This document shows, one piece after another, positions 12,011 through 22,400 of a stretch of 64,000 nucleotides of DNA. Origin of the DNA: Gonatopus flavifemur. Its lineage: Eukaryota; Arthropoda; Insecta; Hymenoptera; Dryinidae. The notes under the pieces are model-generated. The model was given only the letters and a program-made list of their open reading frames with translations, ran no database searches and was not told the DNA's origin. The position numbers were made by a program, and so were the translations under genes. Each line of letters begins with the position of its first letter. Within the stretch, counting starts at the first letter, position 1. The stretch covers positions 25,828,001 through 25,892,000 of the forward strand of contig JAFFJZ010000007.1 of the NCBI GenBank assembly GCA_018340375.1, read 5' to 3'.

Positions 12011-12516
12011 AAAATGACCCAAGATTGCCGACTCTCCCCTACAGTAAATTGTGTTAGGAAATTGACATCGAAGGATGAACAGTGGCGCACAATAGATATA
12101 TGGTACTAAGGGTGAACCTGACGGTTAAGTACCCCTTTTGCGTAATAGTCGACATTGGTGAGTGAGAAAAATGTGTCCACTCAATACATTCTGGGCCAGA
12201 TCCTAGTTTCAGCGCCCCTTTAGACCTGGTATGCATGGTGGACTGCTCTTGATACGCTATTGAGAGTAAAAAGCTGATAATTCTACTATTCATGTATGAA
12301 AGTTAACAATGAGAATAGTGAGTCTATTATTCGCGAGCCTAATGAAGTGGGTGTCCCAAAAAACATTTCCCCTTCCAAGGGGTGATTCATGAGGTAAAAA
12401 CAACAAACTTTTACCTATGAGAAAAATCTGTCAAGGTCTTAGCTTCGAAACTCACTTCAATCCATCCAGTCAATGTTATTTAAGTATACTGATCGATCAT
12501 TGAAGTAGCCGATATA

Positions 12517-12781
12517 CACGGAGAAAAATGCCGCTCAGAAATATAATAATTCTTGTTATTTTTCTTAGTAAACTAGGAATAGGAAGGTTTGTAAAATTAA
12601 GTTTTTACATAAAAATACAGAAATTTTAAACGCCGAACATTGAATTTAATCAAGCGCATAGTAAAATTTAGTTATTCATCCATAAACTCCCGTGTTTTCA
12701 TGTAAAAATCCATTTACCAAACCTCCCTGTTTCTGGCTCAGCAAACAAAATAAGAAAAAGTAGTATATTATTTTCTTCGTG
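12517..12781. repeat. CACGGAG-type foldback, TA target duplication
   Basis: CACGGAGAAAAATG at the left and TTTTCTTCGTG at the right, with TA at 12515-12516 and 12782-12783. The arms pair through GGAAGGTTTGTAAA / TTTACCAAACCTCC. Confidence 0.75.
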
Positions 12782-13405
12782 TACTTGCTATTTGAATGGT
12801 CAACTTATTCTGTTCATAATTCCAGAATTGGGCATTTTCAAATATTTCACTATAGGAAAAAGTATCTTGTTTCCGCCTCAGGAATTATTCCTCGAAAGGG
12901 GTGGAACAGAAGAAAGGTGTTTTCTGGAACACCTTAATTCCTTATCTCTTATTACAGAGATATTTAAAACCAACATCAGTGAACGGGGATTATTGAGGAA
13001 ATGAATAAGCTATGTGATAAAGTTCATTAAAAATACCTCTGAAATGACGAATACAATATTTTCACTCCATTTAATCTCAGATGAAGATAACTGATTGAAT
13101 TTTTAATGCCTTTCTGTGAAGAATCCAACTGAGGGAATGTTGTATTTCGATTCATTGGAACGAAAAACATTGAATGGATCGTTCAAATATTGTCTAAGCA
13201 TTCCTTAAAGAGGGGAATGCCAAATCCGTTAAGGTCTCATGATAAAACATACAGACCATCAGTCTTACGTGAGCGATAGAGAGAGAAAAATTATGTGATT
13301 TATTTTTTTATGCTCATGAGAATAAGGAAAGCGGTTCTGTAATTTGTCTTATTCAAATCTAATTTAATCTTACATCAATGAAAATGTACATCATTTTGCC
13401 ACCTG

Positions 13406-13674
13406 CACGGAGAAAAAGGAATAGTTGCAGCAACTATTTAAGTAGATGGTCGAAAATCGATTATTTCAGTAGTTGCTGCAACTACTGAGTAGACAGGACA
13501 AGTATCACGTTAGTTGCCTCAAGTAATTCGATAGTTGCACTAACTAACGAAAATACTTGGCAAATCACGAAATATTTTTGTTAGTGAGTGCAACTATCGA
13601 GTTACTTGAGGCAGCTGATGTGATACTTGTCCTGTCTACTAAGTAGTGGCTACAACTATTCCTTCTTCTCCGTA
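13406..13674. repeat. CACGGAG-type foldback, TG target duplication
   Basis: CACGGAGAAAAAGGAATAG pairs with CTATTCCTTCTTCTCCGTA. TG lies at 13404-13405 and 13675-13676. The arms of about 120 bases are almost fully complementary. Degraded copies lie at 9578 and 9811. Confidence 0.85.
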
Positions 13675-13744
13675 TGATTTTTTCCCGCTTAAAAAACTTG
13701 ATTGGAAATTATATTAACGAATTCAATTCGGAGGTGAATACCAG

Positions 13745-13853
13745 ATGCAGTGCGCTCTCCGAATAGTGTGGAATGGTGTCTTTCTCGCTCTATCGAGGGT
13801 ACGCTTTCGAGCGAGAAAGAGATCTGCGGCACTATATTTAGAGAGCGCACTGT
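13745..13853. repeat. Short hairpin
   Basis: CAGTGCGCTCTC near 13747 pairs with GAGAGCGCACTG near 13840, and TTTCTCGCTC pairs with GAGCGAGAAA. A compact GC-richer hairpin of unknown role. Confidence 0.6.
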
Positions 13854-13928
13854 GAACAAATCAGAGGTAATAAGTAGTAATCGGATGCCTGATCTTGGTA
13901 GAAAAACTGGATCAGAAACCGACGCGAG

Positions 13929-14808
13929 CGTGTATTGCCTATAAATGGCAATGGGCCCCAGGCTGGGTCCATTCCCTTGAACCCAGTATTGTTGAATGAC
14001 GATGGGGCCCATGTTGGCTCAATCTTGGCCCTGTTGTGCTTTCCCATACAATTATGGTTGGTAAAAAATGGAAATATTGAATCTTAATACGGGCACATTT
14101 GAACTTGGCCCCAATTTGGACCAGCGTTAGGCCAAGATTGGGGTAAATTTATACCCCGAGCATGTGTGTACAATCCTCAGCGTGTATGAATTTTGGTCCC
14201 ACTTTGGTCCAGTCTTGGGCCCATATAGGCACGATGGGGCTGAACACTAGACCCAAGACTGGGCCCAAGTGGGGCTGAGGTAGAATTCAAAGCAATTTTC
14301 CAATTTCAAAAAAAAAAGAAGGGGCAGTATTGATTGCCTAGTCTGGGTTCATGCTGGACCCATGGTGTTGCCGATCCTCGGGCAAAGCAATACAGCCAAG
14401 CTGGGAACGATGTTATCATCTCAGGGTTGGCCCCATTTGTCTGCCCAGCTTGGCACCACGTTGGGCAGCATGGGCATCCACCCAGGGCTTAGATTGGACC
14501 CGCCGTTAATACACACTTGGGGAATAAAACCGGAATCGACCCGGGACTGTATCCGGGAATTTTCAGGTGAGTATGGAAAATTCCTAACCCACGTGTGTGT
14601 CAGTCATGTATGTGTAACCCGTATGACTTCTTTGAAATTGCATAGAATTTATATAGAATTATATATGAATTATAGAGAAATTATACCGAATTTATATATT
14701 ATCTTAGAAATTTCTCTATCCAGATACTAGACCATACAAAATATGTGAAGTTTTCCATAGAAATATTTCACAATTGGGGCCAATTGTCATTATAGGCAAT
14801 ACACACTT
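13929..14808. repeat. Keyword element (TTGGGCCCAA word)
   Basis: Inverted ends GTGTATTGCCTATAAATGG and CATTATAGGCAATACAC. The 880-base interior carries many variants of TTGGGCCCA, TTGGCCCCA and CTTGGGCC on both strands. A second internal copy of the AATACACACTTGGGG end near 14505 suggests a compound or nested element. Confidence 0.7.
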
Positions 14809-14897
14809 GGGATGCTATAGAATGAACATTGTATCTATATATATGGATAAAATGAAAGTTGCATTTTTATGATAAATAGAAATTTTTGAACAAAATA

Positions 14898-15080
14898 AGA
14901 TAAGAGTGATGCTCACAAGGATGTTCTGAGCACGGTGATTAGCTTTGTTCAGAAAATTAATGGTTATTTTATCAGTTTGTGATAAGCATCGATGAGGTCG
15001 CGTGGGTATATAAGGCGCGACCTCATTGCATAGAGTCATTCCACGTCTTCGCGAGATTCAGTGCGGATCATCAAGCGAAC
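14898..15080 (+). promoter_or_regulatory. Core promoter: GATA cluster, TATA, initiator, DPE
   Basis: TATATAAG at 15007-15014 lies 31 bases upstream of an initiator match TCATTC (15036-15041, A+1 at 15038). GGATC at 15065-15069 begins exactly at +28 and fits the insect DPE consensus RGWYV. Three GATA-type motifs lie upstream: AGATAAG at 14898-14904, the complement TTATC at 14969-14973, and TGATAAG at 14980-14986. GATA factors are known to drive insect midgut digestive genes, which would suit a lipase. The combination and spacing are seen directly; which gene it serves is inferred from the next + strand gene. Confidence 0.65.
15038..15080 (+). other. Predicted non-coding first exon with splice donor
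   Basis: From the predicted start at 15038 the transcript runs 43 bases without an ATG to CGAAC|GTGAGT, a strong splice donor at 15081. It fits a 5' untranslated exon of the lipase, whose first recognised coding exon is 4.3 kb downstream. Confidence 0.5.
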
Positions 15081-15723
15081 GTGAGTTTAAAGTGATGTGT
15101 AATCCTTTGCGATTAAAATAAATATTCTTCTTATTCTGAAATCTATTTGAAGTAATCACAATTATTATTTGTGAATTAATTTCCTATATTCGTTAACATA
15201 AAGTTGGTATTATTCCATTCAATTCTTCTAAGTTCCTGTGCAGAAATTCATCAAAAGGTTTGATTGGTCCCCCGTAAAATAATCTGGCGACCGGATTTAT
15301 ATCTTCGGAAAAAATTCAAATTAATCACTAGTTTCTTCGGATCGAAGTATTTGATATTACAGGTGTATTATTACGGATCTGCAAGTACTAAGCAAAATTA
15401 TTCAATTATAATTTTATGTTACACGGTACTGCTACAGTTTTTCGAATACAATTTTACAAAAATGTGAACCATTTTATCTTCATTGCAACTTTAAGGAATA
15501 TACTCAAATTTCAGGAAATATTCTCAAATTTCTATTGAAGATTACTATATCTTCGACCTGCATTTTTCTCCGTGTATAAGAATTCATGTGATTTTTTCAT
15601 TACTGGACCAATTCGTTACCTATTGCTATCATTGTGCATTGTGGATTTAAGTGTTTCATTTTGATACACTCAGAGTGTTTAAATTTTGTAGTCCTGTTTT
15701 GAACACTTACAAGTTTCTAAATA

Positions 15724-16128
15724 CCCGGGAAAAAATAATTCATATATGGTTGTATATGAGCGTATATGAATCATATATGAACATTAGGGTGGTTCTTATT
15801 TTATATATAAGAAGTGTTTTTTGATTTTTTTGTTGTCAACGAACAAGTTTTCTGTACGGCCCACCCTATAATTTTGTTCTACATTTTCAGAAGAGATTTG
15901 GGGGGCCCTCACGGCGTTTTGAAACGCCATGGCCATATGTGATCATATTCAATCATACATTATCATATACATCCATATATGCACAAAAAAATGTCACAAT
16001 TTTTTATGGAACGTGATGAAAAACCAAAGGAGAGAGAAGTGCAATCAATGCTGATAGATTCCCCACTTTCATATATGACCATATATGAATCCATATATGG
16101 GTCCATATATGGAATTTGTTTTCCCAGA
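15724..16128. repeat. Keyword element (CATATATG word) with an internal insertion
   Basis: Begins CCCGGGAAAAAATAATTC and ends GAATTTGTTTTCCCAGA, flanked by TA. It shares an unusual non-keyword core (GTGATGAAAAACCAAAGG ... GATAGATTCCCCACTT) with the copy at 30307-30671. An unrelated segment at about 15785-15920 (starting AGGGTGGTTCTTATTTT) interrupts it relative to that copy. Confidence 0.75.
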
Positions 16129-16172
16129 TATACTCAGAACATGAAGAAGATGTTTGATTTTGAAACATTTAA

Positions 16173-17073
16173 GGGGTAATATCACCTTGTGACTTTTTTT
16201 TTCACTTTTTTTTTTTTATTGGCCTAAACACTTCCTAAACTATCTAGGAATGATAGGAAATGTCGATTATAGGGGAGAAAATATTTTAAGTTTATAAAAA
16301 TAACGATTTTTTGCGCATAGTCGAGGAGCGAAATAAGCGATAGTTAGAGAGCGCTGGGGTTTTTCGGTAAGAGTTTTGAAATTTCGTTTGTATGGAATTT
16401 ACCGATAATTTCTACTTCCAAGCCTTCAATTTTGAGTAATAGATGTCTCTACTGTTCTTATGTAGAGACTGAAAGAGCATTTGTTTAAACAAAAATTTCA
16501 CTACAAACATACTACTTGAAACTTTGAACGCGTTTATCTCAAAACCATATCTCTGGAGTTGGCCGTACCGATAACTCTGCCAATTTTCAACCGATTGCTT
16601 TGAAATTTTCACTATATCTTGAAAACATGATTATCTAGAACATCGTAGGATTTTTTCGATATTTGGTGTTGAACCGATTTTATAGCCGGTTTTCGATCGA
16701 TTTTTTCAGAGAAAACAGGTTCTTCAACTTCAAAACGATGCCATTTTTTTTAAAATCCATTTTTCAAAAAAATCCTACGATGTTCTATAGATTTCACCAT
16801 ATATTTGGGGAAAATCTTTGGTTTTTTGTTCTAGATCAAAAACTGTGACCTGTAGCGGTACGGCCGAGTAGGTGTATGAAAAGAAACGGCTTTTTTTCAG
16901 TCTACTTCCAAGCCTCTATTTTTTATTTAAAAAATCAAATGAAATATGTTTCTCATATCTAAAGACTAGTACTTTCATTAGTACGAAACCTCATATTAAA
17001 AAAATTTTTTCAACTCCACAGTAGGCCTTTGAAATGAAGCTCAGTTTTTCTGGTTGCAAGGTGATATTACCCC
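16173..17073. mobile_element. TTAA-flanked non-autonomous DNA transposon, 901 bp
   Basis: Terminal inverted repeats GGGGTAATATCACCTTG and CAAGGTGATATTACCCC, each bordered by TTAA (16169-16172, 17074-17077). TTAA duplication is the mark of the piggyBac group and of Kolobok-type elements. No transposase frame is present. Two internal ATCCTACGATG / CATCGTAGGAT segments also pair. Confidence 0.75.
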
Positions 17074-17282
17074 TTAATTTGAATTATTGACATGTTTACA
17101 CACCTTTGAGTGGTCAAAAAGTGATTACATGAGTTGAAGGGGAAATAGGGTTAGGCGGTTCAAAAAATCGATTCTTTTCTATTTCATAAATTGTTAGTGA
17201 AATTATTGAAAAATATGTTCCCGAAATTTGAAATGGAAATTCCGATTCGTTCCATTGTTATAACGCATTAAACATCCTCAAT

Positions 17283-17443
17283 CAGGGATGGGCGATATTT
17301 TGCGTATCGATATTTTTGTGTACAATGTGTGTTCAATTTCTATCAAAATTTCATAGAAATCTGTAGAAACTAGATGTACTTGTGTAACGCACTGTAATGT
17401 ATTGTATACAACAATATCGATACGGGAAATATCGACCATCCCT
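17283..17443. repeat. Small palindromic element (AGGGATGG ends)
   Basis: AGGGATGGGCGATATT at the left pairs with AATATCGACCATCCCT at the right, and GTATCGATATT with AATATCGATAC. About 160 bases. The target duplication is not clear. Confidence 0.65.
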
Positions 17444-18841
17444 ATTCTGAGTGTAATAAAATAAAATACTTGATTTTGCAGCATAAATCTCGATAGAATT
17501 TTACAAAATGTATGATGCAATATTATTTAATTCAATGGAAAACTATCTCGATGAAATGTACACACAGTGGTTTATGAATAATTCCATGGCTATACTCGTG
17601 TATTATTTTGTGTGTAGAACTTTGTATAACTTTTCATGATTTTACGTACGTAGTGTACAAAATGACTAATTTTCCATCATCAACGCACGCCAAGATACGC
17701 CATTTGAGGATTCTTAACTATACTGCATATATTACGATAGTATGCAAATTAACTCTCTCGTTACAGTAATCACATTTATAATTGAATGAATCGTAAATAG
17801 CACGGATAACATGGAATCATTCTCATAAATTCAGGTATATCTGTTCATGAATGGGAATGCGCATATTTTGTTGATTATCATGAATACAAAGCAGGTGGTG
17901 AAATTACGAGAAGGCTTTGAACACAAGGAATATGGGATGATTCGAATGTTTCTTGAAGCAGATACGTACTACGAAAGATATTATTTCGATGCTCGAAGAC
18001 GTGTATTATTTTTCTGTATTCACATGAATTTTCTTGTGTAATTATTATAATTGCATGAAGAGGAAAAATTATATCATTTTCAGTCATGCATTGATAACGT
18101 ACTTACAATCGCTGGTATAATTGCATTCTGATATTCTGGTATCATGGTAATCAACACTTTTTTGTGATATACAGTTGAAGTTATGCATTTTTATTCCAAG
18201 AGAACATTAGTTTTCTCAACGCTTTTGTTCCTTCGAGATGAAGTGGAAAATCTTGTTATTTTATATATTTTTTTCCATTCCATACGGTAATTCATTCGAT
18301 TCAAAATAACTATTCTTAGCACCGAATCAATTCCCTGTGTGGAACATTTCGAAACATCTTTCAGGAACTCTGAACAGTAGAGACTGCTATTTTGAAATTG
18401 AAGAGTTCTCAAGAGTTGTCAACTCCTTGTGATATTCTAGATAAGTTTAGAGATGCCGCGTCGAATGGATAACTAACAAAAACAATTTTTATGTTAGTTA
18501 TACGTCGCCCAAATATAACCCATATGAACTTTGTGAAAAATTATCCATTCAAAATTATTTCAGGGAATTGGAAATTTAAATGAGAACGAATAAGATTCTC
18601 AAATTCTTCTGAAAAAATACTATTTAGAAATTAATTTTCACAAATGGCTGTTTCAACTTCAGAATGCTTTGCATTTCAGGCAAATCAATTTGAATTTCAA
18701 ACTTTCTGACTTTTCAACGAATCGTATAGAAATCAAGTAATACGGAATAAAATTCCAAGTGATTTGTAAAAGCGGTCAACAATGAACAGGAATTTAGATA
18801 CAATTGATAATTGATAAAATTGAGATAATTGGAAAGGTATC
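17444..18841. other. No gene confirmed; one possible exon
   Basis: A 64-codon frame at 17847-18041 (+) follows an AG at 17834 and begins with a short hydrophobic run. It could hold the missing lipase N-terminus, but no donor in the right phase with a good consensus was seen. The rest shows nothing. Confidence 0.25.
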
Positions 18842-19073
18842 CACACAGAAAAAAGGATTTCTTTCAATTGAAGAAATTGTTATTTTAAAACGTTCAAGTA
18901 AATATTTCTTTGAAGAAAATTAATACTTTTTCATGCGAACAAATTTGTTATTCGAAAGGAGAATCAAATAATACATTTTATTGAATGACCCAAGTACTTT
19001 CTTTGGAAGAAATATTTATTTTAACCTATCCAAATAACGATTCCTTGAATTCAAAGAAATATTTTTTTCCGTG
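18842..19073. repeat. CACACAG-type foldback
   Basis: CACACAGAAAAAAGGATTTC pairs with GAAATATTTTTTTCCGTG. The interior is built of TTCTTTGAAGAAA and TTCAAAGAAATA words. Flanks are TC and TA, so the duplication is not exact. It lies just upstream of the first recognised lipase exon. Confidence 0.7.
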
Positions 19074-19357
19074 TACATTGAATGATTTCAATGGCCAAAT
19101 ACTAGATAGGGTTGGGGCTATAATCTGATTCAATGTGATTTTGTATGAAATTTGTATCAAGCTTTTATAGAAATTTATATCATGAAATTGTATCCATACC
19201 TGTGTTTATTAATAGGTCTTCTCAATTGAATATTTTTTACAGGTAAATTCGTGTGAAAATGACCAGCAGAAATTTTTGTTCTCCTTTTTATGAGATACGT
19301 CTGTAATTTGAATCACATGAACATCGTTATTTTTCATTTCCTTTTTTCCCATTGTAG

Positions 19358-19412
19358 GACAAACAGCAACGAACGAACAACTTCAAAAAATATTCATCCG
19401 TCTCTATCTCGG
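19358..19412 (+). CDS. Lipase exon A
   Basis: The acceptor CCCATTGTAG precedes it and the donor GTAAGA follows. It encodes '[17 protein letters not shown]', the strand that opens the lipase fold. It enters in phase 1 and leaves two bases for the next exon. Confidence 0.8.
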
Positions 19413-22400
19413 GTAAGAAAATATTCTGGTAAAAGAAATCCATGAAATCAAATTACATTTAATGGAATATGATGAACGAATTGTGCAAGTTTTGATAAGA
19501 TTTGGCAGAATTCAACAGGTTTCCTTAATCAGGATTATACAAAAAGTTTATACAATTAAATCGTTGAAGAATGTAAAAAAAAATATTATTCCTGCTACAT
19601 ATATAAAAAAACATGTTTTGTACTTTCTTTTGTTTTATTTGTATTTTAGAAACGCATTGGATGAATTTTTAGATGGTTCGTTGGAAGAGGCAGTAGGAAC
19701 TCTTGTTCCTAAAATGGATCATAATAAGCCGACGATGCTGTATATCCATGGCTTCACGGAAAGTATCAGAAGCGATAGCGTGCGTCGTATTGTGACTGGT
19801 ATAAAGGGAAATAATTGTACAAATTCAAGTTTCGCGTGGGAAATTTCAATATATTCATGCTAATACGTTCATCAATGTTGTGTCAACTATTTATAGAGAT
19901 TGAAAATTTTCAGGATTCATGAATTCACATTGTTTTATTATACCAAAAAGAGAACTTAGTTATAGTTACCATATTGAGTTGGTTATCTCAAACATGGAAT
20001 TAGTTTATTATCACCAAGATTTGGTACCTATAACCACAAGTATCAGCTGTGAATTTGTATATCGATAGTAAGATTTGGTAACGATAGTCAAATCGTTTCC
20101 TCAATTCACTTATCAATTTTTCAAACAATTTTTTTTATGTTCTTGAAGTTTGAATCGTTCATAGCAACAAAACTTAAACACGAACACACAAAATTTGACA
20201 AATCGTCGACATTTGTCTACCGAATTAACTCCTTCGAAATGGAAACATCGTCCAAAGAACGTACTGCAAGATTTTGGGTCCTCAACTGCTAAGTATTTTG
20301 TTATTTGATTACCAATTCGTTTTAATAAACGATTCAAACTTCAGCAACCTTTTCTTCTTCTGACCCTCCATTAGGTATAAATAAGGAACAAATTTTCAAT
20401 GGAATTTTATTAATTCATCTATGTTTCTGTATCAGGGTATTTGAAACGGAATGATCATAATATCTTGGCTGTGGATTACGCACCAATTGCGAATGAAAGT
20501 TATGTCAAAGCAGTTAGGAACGTGGGTGATGTCGGCGCAGCTGTAGCAGCTTGTTTGAATGGGATGGTGAGAGCTGGGGTAGATGTGGAGAAGCTCCACG
20601 TAGTTGGACACTCAATGGGAGCTCAAGTGGCTGGGCATGTGGGAAGAAAGTTGGGCTTCGAACTACCCAGAATCACAGGCATGTGTATATCTATACCTAT
20701 ATGGCTATTGAAAGGTACGAAAGAAGACTCGATGATTTGTTTATTCTCGCAATATGTGGAAGATTCTTATTAGCTTATATACATTTTTTTCTCGCTAAAA
20801 TAATCTTTAAGGAAAAATCTCATCGATATTGCTGTTATTTTTTCTCATTTTTAATGTTTCGGAATAAACGTAGAGTTATATATTTGAAACAAAGAGAATT
20901 TTCTGGGAGAATTGTTATCAAGCATGCTATTCCTTACCGTGTTTCCGGTAAGCGTATGCTTTTCCATACGCTTGAACGTTGTTCATAAATATACAAACAA
21001 TCAATGCATTTCAACGATCAATTTTCACATTAAATATTTTTCTCTTGAATGTAAATAGAACCAAACGAAACTAAACATTGAGAGAAATTGAGTGTTGAAT
21101 TTACTAAGGTATTTTACAATCGACCTAGATAACACACGAAGAATTCTTTTTCAAAAACAAGAATATAATGCTTCAAGATCTCTTTTTGAACTAATGAATT
21201 CATAAAGAACTCTGGAGGAGTTCAATGTTTGGGCCATTAACGAGTTCTTTGAGAATCCTGGAATTATTAGTTGAGTATTCTCGGAGAACTTGTTAATATG
21301 TCAAATGTTGAACTCCTCCAGAGCTCTTTATGAATTCATTAGTTCGAAAAGAGTTTCTCGAAGAATTCTATTCTTGTTCTTAAAAAATAATTCTTCGTGT
21401 GTTATCGGGAAAGGAAGAGACTGAACTTTCAACGAAATTCACTATGACGTGACAATACAAGTTTGATCAAATTTACAATGTTCCACAGTGAATTCCATCG
21501 GAAATTTAGTATGTTCCTTTGCATAACCCATTGTTTAAAACTCATACAAAATTCTGAACGCTCATACGGTTGACTCGAGTCGTTAATTATAATGTATGCT
21601 TTTAATGGGATTAATATGTCAGGAAAATGAATAATACCCAACGAAAGACTTGAGCGTGAGCAACAAAATACAGTAAAATATCAAAACATATACAGAGGCA
21701 AGAAGGTTTATTTGTAGTCAACAATGTATATTTGGTTATGGCGAAATAAATAATTATTTCACGTTAATCTACTATGATTCTGACAAATATTATTTATTGA
21801 CTATTAACAAACGTTTATTTTTACTAAATACTACTTGTTCATTTTTAACGGAATGTATTTGATTCAAATAAACCCTGGTAGAAATCATATGAGGCAATTC
21901 ACTGGCCCATATCAGGGCTCCTAGTTTGCCTTGATAGCGCCAGGTAAGGAACGAAGGAGGGCCTAGAATGATTTTTACTACATGGAGAGAAATTTGTAGT
22001 TAAATTTACTATGTTATTATTGTTTCCGAGGAACAGACTGAATTCTGTCGGATTTTACTATGAAGGGCATATTTTTACTATGGTACAACAATAAAATGCT
22101 GATCATATTTACTATGTTTTATGGGGGAACCCGTCATAGTTCAGTCTGTTCCTCGGGAACAATAATAACATAGTAAATTTAACTACAAATTTCTCTCCGC
22201 GTAGGAATACATCTCGCCACAAGCAAATATACATTTGTTAACTATAAATAAGCATTTTTTCTCAGCGTACCGTACATTGTGAGCTTCTCAGTCAATTCAG
22301 AGGTTGAAAAATAATCTTACTATCGGTTGTCACGTGAAACGTCTGCTTTGTCTGTGCGGTATCGTCAGATTTGTTTCCTTTTTTCCTCCTTTCTACGATG

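Noticed and set aside
17847..18041. 64-codon frame as the missing first coding exon of the lipase
   Set aside because: The only phase-1 donor inside it (C|GTGTAT) is poor and the residues do not resemble a lipase N-terminus. Left as a remote possibility.
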